NCBI RefSeq assembly: GCF_012927185.1
Contig: NZ_JABBGB010000001.1
Span: 1,550,001-1,614,000, forward strand
Direction: 5' to 3'
DNA length: 64,000 nt
Origin: Pseudoflavitalea sp. G-6-1-2
GTDB lineage: Bacteria; Bacteroidota; Bacteroidia; Chitinophagales; Chitinophagaceae
A program made the position numbers and the translations under genes. The notes under the pieces are model-generated. The model searched no databases. It saw nothing but the letters and a program-made list of their open reading frames with translations, and was not told where the DNA came from. Below, in pieces: positions 52,106-60,337 of this stretch (positions are counted from its first letter, which is position 1; every line of letters starts with the position of its first letter).

Positions 52106-52892
52106 CCACACTGTTTTTAGTAGCGCGTTTAATGATACCACGTCCACTTTCGCGGATGAAGGTTACAATTTCATCGCGTTCGTCGGTGGCAGGGAATTCT
52201 TCTTCCAGGAATTCGAGCGCCTGTGAAGTGTTCATGCCTTTGTTGTAGATAACGCGATAGATATCGAGCAGGTGATTGATCTTATCGATAGTGAAACCTC
52301 TGCGTTTGAGACCTACAGAGTTTACGCCGGAATAGCTGAGGGGCTGACGTGCCGCTTTGATGAAAGGAGGAACATCTTTGCTCACCAGTGAACCACCACT
52401 GATGAAAGAATGTGATCCGATCTTCACGAACTGGTGAACAGCGCACATGCCACCGAGGATAGCCCAGTCGCCGATCTCAACGTGGCCTGCAATCTGAGAG
52501 TTGTTGCTCATGATGCAGTTGTCGCCGATATAACAGTCGTGTGCGATATGGCTGTATGCCTGAATGAGACAGTTCTTGCCTACTCTGGTAGTGCCTCTGT
52601 CTTTTGTTCCGCGGTTGATGGTCACGAATTCGCGGATGGTAGTATTGTCTCCGATTTCCGCAGTAGTGTCTTCACCACCGAATTTCAGATCCTGAGGGAT
52701 CGCAGAAATTACGGCGCCGGGAAAGATCCGGCAGTTTTTTCCAATGCGGGCCCCTTCCATGATGGTTACATTACTGCCAATCCACGTGCCTTCTCCGATC
52801 TCCACGTTTTGGTGGATCACGGTGAAAGGATCAACTTTCACGTTGGTAGCCAGCTTTGCATTGGGGTGAATGTACGTATGCGGATGAATCAT
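52086..52892 (-). CDS. lpxA: Acyl-ACP--UDP-N-acetylglucosamine O-acyltransferase
   Basis: LpxA catalyses the first step of lipid A synthesis: transfer of a 3-hydroxyacyl chain from ACP to UDP-GlcNAc. The 268-residue product starts MIHPHTYIHPNAKLATNVKV at the ATG at 52892; a longer frame to 53027 would add 45 unrelated residues. Left-handed beta-helix hexapeptides fill the first 190 residues (VDPFTVIHQNVEIGEGTWIG), the catalytic histidine is in YSHIAHDCYIG, and the helical C terminus carries GFTIDKINHLLDIYRVIYN. It follows the lpxC-fabZ gene in the same direction and overlaps the ABC ATPase gene. Confidence 0.96.
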   Translation of the reverse strand: MIHPHTYIHPNAKLATNVKVDPFTVIHQNVEIGEGTWIGSNVTIMEGARIGKNCRIFPGAVISAIPQDLKFGGEDTTAEIGDNTTIREFVTINRGTKDRGTTRVGKNCLIQAYSHIAHDCYIGDNCIMSNNSQIAGHVEIGDWAILGGMCAVHQFVKIGSHSFISGGSLVSKDVPPFIKAARQPLSYSGVNSVGLKRRGFTIDKINHLLDIYRVIYNKGMNTSQALEFLEEEFPATDERDEIVTFIRESGRGIIKRATKNSVDEDIAD

Positions 52893-53133
52893 CTGATTTA
52901 AGTTCTTAAGTGTTGTTGTTACAGGCAACGGGTTCATAGTATTGAATTCGACCCCATCCCCGTTGGGGCTCTGGTGATCTGTCCCGGTAAGCGGGTTTTT
53001 TTTCACAGTTTGGCGTTTGATACTCAATTGATCAGCTAAAAGAGTTAAAGGCCGGGTTTAATTCCGACCCGCAAAAATATAACTTATATACAAACGAACT
53101 TTTTTATTCTTAGTATACATCTGGCAATATGTT

Positions 53134-54540
53134 TTAACCACGTTTTACCAGTTGAGCCATCAAGTCCGCTTCTGTGGCTATCTTATTTCCGACGTAAACA
53201 GTACCTCGCATTTCGCAAATACCCCTACGGATCGGTGCAATTAATTCCATTTTCAGAATCATTGTATCTCCCGGAACCACTTTCTGCTTGAATTTACAGT
53301 TGTCGATTTTCAGGAAATAAGTGTCGTACTCTCCCGGAGGCATGGCATTGATACAGAGGATGCCACCGGTCTGAGCCAGCGCCTCCACCTGCAGAACACC
53401 GGGCATTACCGGGTTGTTGGGGAAGTGGCCAGGGAAAAACCACTCATCGTAGGTTACATTCTTTACGCCAACGATCTGTTTGTCGGAAAGTTCGATGATC
53501 TTATCTACCAGCAGAAACGGATGTCTGTGCGGTAAAGTCTTTTCTATCTGCTGCAAAGAATACACTGCCGGCTGATTGGGGTCGTAGACAGGTACGTTCT
53601 TTACGTGTTTGTTCTTCTTGATGTATTGCTTTATCACGCGGGCGAAATCCACATTGGTGCTGTGTCCTGGCCTGTTCGCAATAATATGTGCCTTGATGGG
53701 ATAGCCAATCAGGGCAAGGTCTCCCACAACATCGAGCAGTTTGTGACGGGCTGGTTCGTTAGGGAAGCGAAGCTCCAGGTTGTTGAGGTATCCTTCGCTT
53801 TTCACCTGCATATCTGTTCTGCCGAATGCTTTGGCCAGTCGGCTCATTTCTTCGTCGGTAACAGGTTTATCAACTACCACAATGGCATTGTTGATGTCTC
53901 CGCCTTTGATGAGGTTGTGTTCCAGCAGCATTTCGAGTTCGTGAAGGAACACGAAAGTGCGGCAGCTGGAGATCTCCGATCTGAACTCACCCATATTCTT
54001 CAGTCCGGCGTGCTGGGTTCCCAGAACGGGGCTGTTGAAGTCGATGAGGGTAGTGATCTTGTATTCTGTGGCAGGAAGAGCGGTCATTTCAACGCGCTTC
54101 TTCTCGTCGTAATGGCTGATATTGGTATCGATGAAGTACCACGATTTGGCGGCATCCTGTTCGAGAACACCTGCTTTTTCGATTATTTCAACGAATGGAG
54201 CGGAGCTTCCGTCCATGATAGGAATTTCAGGGCCGTTCAGTTCTATCAGGCAGTTGTCTACACCCATACCCACCAGAGCGGCGAGGATATGCTCAACAGT
54301 GCTCACTTTGGCGCCATTGTCTTCGAGGGTAGTGCCTCTGGAAGTATCAGTAACGAGATCACAGTCGGCCTTGATCACAGGCTGACCCGGCAGGTCGATA
54401 CGCTGGAACTGGTACCCGAAACCAGGATTTGCTGGTTTGAGGGTCATGTCTACTTTAGAGCCTGTATGCAGGCCCGTGCCTGAAATACTGATTGCCGATC
54501 CGAGAGTATGCTGCTTGTCAGGATTGAAATTCGCGTCCAT
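53134..54540 (-). CDS. lpxC: Bifunctional UDP-3-O-acyl-GlcNAc deacetylase / 3-hydroxyacyl-ACP dehydratase
   Basis: A fusion found across Bacteroidota. The LpxC half (residues 1 to about 300) is the committed, zinc-dependent step of lipid A synthesis; its zinc ligands lie in STVEHILAALVG and RHKLLDVVGDLALIG. The FabZ half (about 310 to the end) is a hot-dog fold dehydratase of fatty-acid synthesis with LPHRHPFLLVDKI, FFPGHFPNNPVMPG and the catalytic glutamate of LQVEALAQTGG. Two starts are possible, ATG 54546 or 54540; I list the second. Fusing the two balances lipid A and phospholipid supply from the shared 3-hydroxyacyl-ACP pool. lpxA follows after 241 bases. Confidence 0.95.
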   Translation of the reverse strand: MDANFNPDKQHTLGSAISISGTGLHTGSKVDMTLKPANPGFGYQFQRIDLPGQPVIKADCDLVTDTSRGTTLEDNGAKVSTVEHILAALVGMGVDNCLIELNGPEIPIMDGSSAPFVEIIEKAGVLEQDAAKSWYFIDTNISHYDEKKRVEMTALPATEYKITTLIDFNSPVLGTQHAGLKNMGEFRSEISSCRTFVFLHELEMLLEHNLIKGGDINNAIVVVDKPVTDEEMSRLAKAFGRTDMQVKSEGYLNNLELRFPNEPARHKLLDVVGDLALIGYPIKAHIIANRPGHSTNVDFARVIKQYIKKNKHVKNVPVYDPNQPAVYSLQQIEKTLPHRHPFLLVDKIIELSDKQIVGVKNVTYDEWFFPGHFPNNPVMPGVLQVEALAQTGGILCINAMPPGEYDTYFLKIDNCKFKQKVVPGDTMILKMELIAPIRRGICEMRGTVYVGNKIATEADLMAQLVKRG

Positions 54541-54558
54541 TCTCATTTTTTAGATGCG

Positions 54559-54566
54559 CAAAGATA
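54559..54566 (-). promoter_or_regulatory. -7 promoter element of lpxC-fabZ
   Basis: TATCTTTG on the minus strand fits TAnnTTTG and lies 12 to 18 bases before the two possible ATG codons. Confidence 0.55.
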
Positions 54567-54748
54567 CATTGGAACGGAATAATACCTCTGTATGTTGTAT
54601 TGATATTTTGCGGGATGGGAGTGACGTTTTGGCGTTTAAGGCGGGAATGTGCTAGGGGATTGGGTTTTGGGAGGATGATGGATCGTATAGTGTTGAAAAT
54701 TAGTTGTCTTTGGATGGGAAATATTTGAGAGATAAAGCTGATGAAAAG

Positions 54749-54863
54749 GCTGAAACCAGCTGAAAACAGGTAGAGTAATGGCTGCATAATGGCTCAATAC
54801 CGGCTGGCTTCCCCTTTAAAAGCGCTGAAAAAGCGCTGAAAAAGGGCAGAGAAAGGGCTGAAA
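54749..54863. repeat. Cluster of five GCTGAAA direct repeats
   Basis: GCTGAAA begins at 54749, 54759, 54824, 54835 and 54857, giving spacings of 10, 65, 11 and 22 bases. These are near multiples of one DNA helical turn, so the copies would lie on one face. The third and fourth are part of an 11-base tandem AAAGCGCTGAA. Confidence 0.6.
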
Positions 54864-54920
54864 TATGTTCATTCTACATTTTGGCAGGACCACTAGGGAA
54901 TTAAACCTCACTGGATAATC

Positions 54921-54953
54921 ATGAAAACAAAAGACCCGCTTCCGCGGGCCTTT
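54921..54953 (-). terminator. Rho-independent terminator of lpxD
   Basis: On the minus strand a 10-bp stem (54944-54953 with 54930-54939) with one G-U pair and a 4-nt loop runs into a T-rich tract. It lies 27 bases beyond the lpxD stop. Confidence 0.85.
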
Positions 54954-54980
54954 CAATTATATCAGATTAGTTGAATCTTC

Positions 54981-56030
54981 TTAATCTACTTTTTCTCCCA
55001 GCAACTGCTGCACCAGTCTCTCCAGCTCCTGAATTCTTCTTTCCAGATCCGGCAGATTTCTGCTCACCGCCTGCGATCTCAACGCACTCGTATAATCGAA
55101 AGCAGGTGATCCCGTCACAGCAGAATTACTTGTTTTGATCGACTTGCTCACGCCGCTCTGCGCATTGATCCTCGCGCCATCGGCGATCACAATGTGGCCT
55201 ACAATACCTGCCTGTCCGCCAATCATCACATTATTGCCGAGTTTGGTGCTTCCGCTAACGCCGGCCTGTGCTGCGATCACGGTATTGTTTCCTACTTCAA
55301 CATTGTGTGCAATCTGAATCAGGTTATCGAGCTTCGCTCCCGACTTGATCACTGTAGATCCCATCGTTGCACGATCGATAGTTGCATTGGCTCCGATCTC
55401 CACAAAATCTTCCACCACCACATTCCCGATCTGCGGCACTTTTTTGAAGCTGCCATCGGGCTGGGGAGCAAATCCGAATCCATCACTTCCCAAAACAGTT
55501 CCTGCATGCACGGTTACATTTTTACCGAGTACACAGTCGTGATAAATTTTCACACCGGGATGAATGATTGAATTATCTCCGATAGTTACTTTATCGCCGA
55601 TATATGCGTTAGGGAAAATCTTTACGTTATTGCCGAGCACTACTCCTTTTCCGATGTAGCAGAATGCGCCGAGGAAAATATTCTCTCCGAGTTTGGCGGA
55701 AGGATCTACATACACGGGGTCTTGAGTGCCTACCATCTGCTGCGTCATTACTTCCTGATACTTGGTGAGCAGGGTAGCGAACGCAGTGTAAGCATCTTCC
55801 ACACGAATCAATGTGGCGCTCACAGGCTGTTTCAGCTCCTGAGCAGCACTGATGATGATCACAGAGGCTTTGGTAGTATAAAGATGATCTTCATATTTGG
55901 GGTTTGCCAGAAATGCCAATTGGCCAGCCTGCGCTTCTTCGATCTTGCCGAAGGAGCCTACACTTGCATTGGGATCACCTTCTACTTTCCCGGTGATGAT
56001 CATGGCTATTTGTGCTGCGGTAAATTGCAT
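54981..56030 (-). CDS. lpxD: UDP-3-O-(3-hydroxyacyl)glucosamine N-acyltransferase
   Basis: LpxD adds the second 3-hydroxyacyl chain in lipid A synthesis, acting on the LpxC product. The 349-residue protein has the N-terminal uridine-binding domain ([20 protein letters not shown]), a left-handed beta-helix of hexapeptides, the catalytic histidine in [19 protein letters not shown], and a helical end ([20 protein letters not shown]). Length and order are normal. It is followed by a terminator, so lpxC-fabZ must be driven separately. It is preceded 48 bases away by the HD hydrolase gene. Confidence 0.96.
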   Translation of the reverse strand: MQFTAAQIAMIITGKVEGDPNASVGSFGKIEEAQAGQLAFLANPKYEDHLYTTKASVIIISAAQELKQPVSATLIRVEDAYTAFATLLTKYQEVMTQQMVGTQDPVYVDPSAKLGENIFLGAFCYIGKGVVLGNNVKIFPNAYIGDKVTIGDNSIIHPGVKIYHDCVLGKNVTVHAGTVLGSDGFGFAPQPDGSFKKVPQIGNVVVEDFVEIGANATIDRATMGSTVIKSGAKLDNLIQIAHNVEVGNNTVIAAQAGVSGSTKLGNNVMIGGQAGIVGHIVIADGARINAQSGVSKSIKTSNSAVTGSPAFDYTSALRSQAVSRNLPDLERRIQELERLVQQLLGEKVD

Positions 56031-56078
56031 GGTTGTTGAGCTTTTATAAGGGATGCTGCAAGGTACTGGTCAGATGCC

Positions 56079-57296
56079 TTACTTCAGATAACAAATGTAA
56101 TATTTTTTCACAGGGGTTTGGAGTGCCTGGCTGATCAGCGCATTGTCTACCTGCGAAATGTCTTTCACGGTTCCGTCTTTGAACAGAATATTGATCCGCT
56201 CCACTACCGGATTGTAGGTAGTGTTCACGGCTTCTCCGGTGAAAAGCAGGTAATGGCAATCGGCTGAGCTGATGCCTGTTTGCTGGCAAATCCTGTTCCG
56301 CTGTTCTTCGATCCAGGCTTCATTGATGGGTTCCGCCTGTAATTTAACTTTTAATAAACGGCGGTCGATCAGTCCTTCACACAATGTACGGAGTACGGTA
56401 TCTGAGTGGAACATCCAGTTCTTGATCGAGGCCATCACATCGAAATCGTCGAGCAGACAGAATTCTTTGAGGTATTTGTCTATTGGAGTCGATTCGTCTT
56501 TCGATTGCAGAAAAAGATCGAGCACAGGCGATGCTGCGTGCACTGTTTCTCCTCTGAGAATCAGTTCCCGTGCGCGTTCCAGCACACGAACCAGCATTTT
56601 CTCCGCACTCAGTACAGCCTTGTGCAGATACACCTGCCAGTACATGAGGCGGCGCGCCACCAGAAATTTTTCGATGGAGTAAATGCCTTTTTCTTCCACC
56701 ATCAGTTCTCCTTCGTGCACGGTGAGCATTTTGAGAATGCGGTCGTAACCGATCACACCTTCCGAAACACCGGTAAAGAAACTGTCGCGGCTCAGGTAAT
56801 CCATTCTGTCTACATCGAGCTGACCAGAGATCAGCTGGTACAGAAATGGCTTATGATATTGATTGGTGAATATGGAGATGGCAAGGTCCAGCGCTCCGTT
56901 CATTTCTTCGTTGAGGATCCGGATGATGCGGAGAGAAATATCCTCATGTTTCACTCCTTTGATCAATACGTTCTCCAATGCGTGGGAAAATGGGCCATGA
57001 CCAATATCATGCAGCAGGATAGCCACTTTCGCAGCCACTTCTTCTTCCGGAGTAATCTCGGTACCCTTATTGCGCAGTTCATAAATTGCATTGCACATCA
57101 GGTGATACGCACCCAGTGAATGATGCAGGCGGGTATGAACCGCCCCCGGATATACCAGATGCGCAAATGCCATCTGATGGATCCGCCTCAGTCGCTGATA
57201 ATAAGGATGCGCTATAACCTGGAAAATCACCGGATGATCGATAGTGATAAAGCCGTATACCGGGTCGTTTATGATCTTTCTTACAGGATGTGCCAT
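56079..57296 (-). CDS. HD-domain phosphohydrolase (dGTPase-like)
   Basis: 405 residues. The HD metal site is formed by the histidine of TRLHHSLGAYHLM, the HD pair of AILLHDIGHGPFSHALE and a distal aspartate in GQLDVDRMDYLSRDSFF. The arrangement is that of SAMHD1/dGTPase-related HD proteins, widespread in Bacteroidota. A nucleotide triphosphohydrolase activity is plausible but substrate is unproven. It lies upstream of lpxD on the same strand and is divergent from porX. Confidence 0.88.
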   Translation of the reverse strand: MAHPVRKIINDPVYGFITIDHPVIFQVIAHPYYQRLRRIHQMAFAHLVYPGAVHTRLHHSLGAYHLMCNAIYELRNKGTEITPEEEVAAKVAILLHDIGHGPFSHALENVLIKGVKHEDISLRIIRILNEEMNGALDLAISIFTNQYHKPFLYQLISGQLDVDRMDYLSRDSFFTGVSEGVIGYDRILKMLTVHEGELMVEEKGIYSIEKFLVARRLMYWQVYLHKAVLSAEKMLVRVLERARELILRGETVHAASPVLDLFLQSKDESTPIDKYLKEFCLLDDFDVMASIKNWMFHSDTVLRTLCEGLIDRRLLKVKLQAEPINEAWIEEQRNRICQQTGISSADCHYLLFTGEAVNTTYNPVVERINILFKDGTVKDISQVDNALISQALQTPVKKYYICYLK

Positions 57297-57340
57297 TCGC
57301 TGCTTGCCGTTTTGTTAAAGTTTCCCCTAAAGGCAGTCGG

Positions 57341-57348
57341 CAAAGGTA
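57341..57348 (-). promoter_or_regulatory. -7 promoter element of the HD gene
   Basis: TACCTTTG on the minus strand (TAnnTTTG), 44 bases before the ATG at 57296. Confidence 0.5.
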
Positions 57349-57412
57349 CGTTACTAATGATTATCAGTGATAATATGGTATTTTGCTACATAACCACCAT
57401 TAAATCGAATAC

Positions 57413-58969
57413 ATGGCAATTGGAAAAATACTCTGGGTAGACGATGAAATTGAAAGTTTGCAAAGTCAGATCCTGTTCCTGCAAGGGAAAGGATACGAAG
57501 TAAGCGCACTCACCAATGGGTTCGATGCTGTGGACTTTGTAAAGGATAATTATGTTGATGTTGTTCTGCTCGACGAAACCATGCCCGGCATAACCGGACT
57601 GGAAACCCTTGCCAAGATCAAGGAAGTGAATCAGCAGATACCCGTGGTAATGATCACCAAGAACGAAACGGAAAATCTGATGGACGATGCCATTGGCAGC
57701 CAGATCACAGATTACCTTATCAAGCCGGTGAATCCCAATCAGGTATTGCTCAGTCTCAAAAAGATCATCGATAAAAAAAGCCTGGTAGCAGAGAAAACCA
57801 CTTTTGCTTACCAGCAGCAGTTCCGCAATCTCTTCATGGCATTGAACAGCAATCCCGATTTCAATGAGTGGATGGAGATATACCGCAAACTGGTGTACTG
57901 GGAACTGGAGATGGAGAAAAGTGATAGTCCTGAAATGCAGGAAGTACTGCAGACACAAAAAAGCGAAGCCAATACCGAGTTCTTCAAATTCGTATCCAAA
58001 CATTACGCCAAATGGGTGAATCCCAAAGGCGATGATGGACCGGTAATGAGCCACACTTTATTCAAATGGAAAGTGATGCCGCATGTGGAGAAAGGAGTGC
58101 CTACCTTCTTCATTTTGCTCGATAATCTTCGTTTCGATCAGTGGAAAGCCATTCAGCCGATCTTTGCCGAAAGCTTCAGAATTCTGGAAGAAGATTGCTT
58201 CTACAGCATCCTGCCCACTGCCACGCAATACGCGCGGAACGCCATTTTCAGCGGATTGCTGCCCATCGATATCGAAAAGCAATATCCGCAGCAATGGAAG
58301 AATGATGATGATGAAGGAGGAAAGAATCTGTTCGAAGAAGACTTCTTCCGGTCGCAACTGAAGAGAATGAAAAGGGAGGATGTGAAGTTCTCTTACACCA
58401 AGATCCTGAACAATTCAGCCGGACAAGACCTGGTGAACAATATTCATAACCTGCTCGGCAACGATCTCAATATCATCGTATACAATTTTGTTGATATGCT
58501 TAGCCATGCACGAACGGAAATGGAAGTGCTGAAAGAACTGGCAGGCGATGAGATCAGCTACCGTTCTGTTACCCGCAGCTGGTTCGAACATTCGCCGCTG
58601 CATCAGGCACTGAAGCGGATTGCCGATAAGAAGATCAACCTGATACTGGCCACAGACCATGGCAGCGTGCAGGTGAAAACACCGGCAAAAGTGATCGGCG
58701 ACAAGCAGACCACCACCAATCTTCGCTATAAACACGGCCGTAATCTGCATTATGAAGCCAAAGATGTGCTGGCATTCAGAGATCCCAAAGAGGCGGGATT
58801 ACCGGTCCCGACCGTGAATTCGAGCTATATTTTCGCCAAAGAAGATCTCTATCTCTGTTATCCCAACAACTATAATTATTACGTAAACTATTACCGGAAT
58901 ACATTTCAGCATGGAGGCGTAAGTCTGGAGGAGATGATAGTACCTGTTATCAAAATGACCAGCAAGTAA
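57413..58969 (+). CDS. porX: PorX-type response regulator with PglZ/alkaline phosphatase-like domain
   Basis: 518 residues. The receiver domain has the acidic pair in ILWVDDEIESLQ, phosphate acceptor D54 in VVLLDETMPGITG and lysine in DYLIKPVNPNQV. After a helical linker, the PglZ (alkaline phosphatase superfamily) domain has FFILLDNLRFDQWKAI, the nucleophile region ILPTATQYARNAIFSG, and metal ligands in LILATDHGSVQVKTP. PorX is the regulator of the type IX secretion system; in Porphyromonas it acts with the kinase PorY and the sigma factor SigP, and its phosphatase-like domain cuts nucleotide-linked phosphodiesters. No PorY gene is in the window. Two T9SS cargo genes at the other end of the window fit an active T9SS. 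Confidence 0.93.
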   Translation: MAIGKILWVDDEIESLQSQILFLQGKGYEVSALTNGFDAVDFVKDNYVDVVLLDETMPGITGLETLAKIKEVNQQIPVVMITKNETENLMDDAIGSQITDYLIKPVNPNQVLLSLKKIIDKKSLVAEKTTFAYQQQFRNLFMALNSNPDFNEWMEIYRKLVYWELEMEKSDSPEMQEVLQTQKSEANTEFFKFVSKHYAKWVNPKGDDGPVMSHTLFKWKVMPHVEKGVPTFFILLDNLRFDQWKAIQPIFAESFRILEEDCFYSILPTATQYARNAIFSGLLPIDIEKQYPQQWKNDDDEGGKNLFEEDFFRSQLKRMKREDVKFSYTKILNNSAGQDLVNNIHNLLGNDLNIIVYNFVDMLSHARTEMEVLKELAGDEISYRSVTRSWFEHSPLHQALKRIADKKINLILATDHGSVQVKTPAKVIGDKQTTTNLRYKHGRNLHYEAKDVLAFRDPKEAGLPVPTVNSSYIFAKEDLYLCYPNNYNYYVNYYRNTFQHGGVSLEEMIVPVIKMTSK

Positions 58970-59023
58970 GATTCTCTCCACTGTCTGTGGATAACCTTTT
59001 CCGGCTGCAATCAGCATCACCAT

Positions 59024-59041
59024 TACATTTGGCTACCTTTG
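59024..59041 (+). promoter_or_regulatory. Two tandem -7-like elements before the 95-residue gene
   Basis: TACATTTG (59024-59031) and TACCTTTG (59034-59041) both match TAnnTTTG; the second ends 22 bases before the ATG at 59064. Confidence 0.5.
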
Positions 59042-59063
59042 TAATGCTCATTGTAGTACAACT

Positions 59064-59351
59064 ATGAAATACACACAAACCACTTTAGATAAGCTCGAAA
59101 CGTTACTGGATGAGATGGAGTACGTGGTACGGTACGAACGTGGCACATTCCAGAGCGGATACTGTATTCTGGAACAGAAGAAGGTTGTTGTATTGAATAA
59201 GTTTCTTCAGATGGAGGGCCGTATCAATACCCTTTTAGACATCATACCTCAGCTGAATGTCAATCCGGAATTTTTTACAGCAGAATCACGTAAAGTGTAT
59301 GAAGATGTGCTGATCAGACAAGCCGCCAACAGCACCGACAGTAACAAGTAA
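59064..59351 (+). CDS. Small conserved protein of unknown function
   Basis: 95 residues, MKYTQTTLDKLETLLDEMEY at the start, then VVRYERGTFQSGYCILEQKK, VVVLNKFLQMEGRINTLLDI and an acidic, polar end. It appears soluble and mixed alpha/beta, with no signal peptide or membrane segment. I recall near-identical small proteins in related Bacteroidota, but no function. It has its own promoter-like boxes, and the metallo-hydrolase starts 13 bases after its stop, so the two probably share an mRNA. Confidence 0.8.
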   Translation: MKYTQTTLDKLETLLDEMEYVVRYERGTFQSGYCILEQKKVVVLNKFLQMEGRINTLLDIIPQLNVNPEFFTAESRKVYEDVLIRQAANSTDSNK

Positions 59352-59364
59352 ATGAGCCTCCACC

Positions 59365-60159
59365 TTGAGTTATCCTGCACTCACCATAACATTTCTGGGA
59401 ACAGGCACCAGCAGCGGTGTGCCTATGATTGCATGCGAATGCCCGGTTTGTACTTCCTCTGATCCGAAAGACAATCGCCTTCGTTCCAGCATAATGGTGC
59501 AATCTGCTACAACAACACTGGTAGTGGATTCCGGCCCGGATTTCCGATGTCAGATGTTACGCGAAAAAGTGAAGAAGCTCGATGCAATACTGTTCACGCA
59601 CTCGCACAAAGATCATCTGGCCGGTCTGGATGATATCCGTGCGTTTAACTTCTTCTCGCATCTGCCCACGCAGATTTATGCAACAGAGCCTACGCAGGAG
59701 GCCATCGTGCGTGAGTTCCCATATGCCTTTTATGAAACACGTTATCCCGGATTGCCGGAGCTGAAGCTTAACACCATCAGCAGCGCCGTGCCTTTCAAAG
59801 TAGGAGATATTCCGGTAACGCCGATATTGGTATGGCATCTGAAAATGCCCGTACTCGGATTCCGTTTTGGATCTTTTACTTACATCACAGATGCCAATCG
59901 CATCGATGAAGAAGAAAAGGAAAAAATTCGCGGAAGCCAAACACTGGTGCTCAATGCACTCAGAAAAGAATCGCATATATCACATTTCAGTCTGAGCGAA
60001 GCAATTGCCATCAGCCAGGAACTGAAAATTCCTCAAAGTTTTTTTACACATATCAGCCATCAGCTGGGTAAGCATCAGGATGTGAGTGCTGAGCTCCCGG
60101 AAAACATTTCACTGGCATATGATGGCATGCGTCTGCAAGTGCCGGCCAGCGCGCAATAG
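59365..60159 (+). CDS. MBL-fold metallo-hydrolase (PhnP-like phosphodiesterase)
   Basis: 264 residues. The opening ITFLGTGTSSGVPMIACEC and the zinc motif FTHSHKDHLAGLDDIR are typical of the PhnP/YycJ/tRNase Z-like branch of the superfamily; further ligands are LVVDSGPDF and YITDANRID. PhnP cleaves cyclic phosphodiesters; a nucleic acid or cyclic nucleotide substrate is likely here but unproven. No ATG is in frame before the first motif, and an in-frame stop sits at 59353, so the TTG at 59365 is taken as the start. The small protein gene is just upstream. Confidence 0.88.
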   Translation: MSYPALTITFLGTGTSSGVPMIACECPVCTSSDPKDNRLRSSIMVQSATTTLVVDSGPDFRCQMLREKVKKLDAILFTHSHKDHLAGLDDIRAFNFFSHLPTQIYATEPTQEAIVREFPYAFYETRYPGLPELKLNTISSAVPFKVGDIPVTPILVWHLKMPVLGFRFGSFTYITDANRIDEEEKEKIRGSQTLVLNALRKESHISHFSLSEAIAISQELKIPQSFFTHISHQLGKHQDVSAELPENISLAYDGMRLQVPASAQ

Positions 60160-60308
60160 AGCTGTTTCCTGCTTTAATACTTTTTTCAAAGATCAATCAC
60201 TGTTTTTGTAACCTGCTTTCGCCATTTCTCCGATGATGGTATGGCAATTGCCTGGTACATCGATGTCTATCGGTATGGGATAACCGCGAATATGTCTTTT
60301 CAACTGGA

Positions 60309-60316
60309 TAGATTTG
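60309..60316 (+). promoter_or_regulatory. -7 promoter element of the HhH gene
   Basis: TAGATTTG matches TAnnTTTG and lies 21 bases before the ATG at 60338. Confidence 0.5.
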
Positions 60317-60337
60317 TGTCCATTAAACCGATGCCTT

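Larger units (their letters stand above)
54541..54980. other. 440-base gap inside the lpx cluster
   Basis: No coding frame is supported between lpxD and lpxC-fabZ. Near the left end is the promoter-like box of lpxC, in the middle an array of GCTGAAA heptamers (54749-54863), and at the right end the lpxD terminator (54921-54953). Confidence 0.7.

Noticed and set aside
52893-53027. N-terminal extension of LpxA to 53027
   Set aside because: The extra 45 residues are polar and unlike the family. The ATG at 52892 gives the usual length and opening sequence.
60227-60262. A TTCTCCGATGATGG segment as a fifth copy of the hairpin family
   Set aside because: Only the TCTCCGATG stretch matches. The upstream CCGGGCAG, the inner stem and the outer arms are missing, so it is likely chance.
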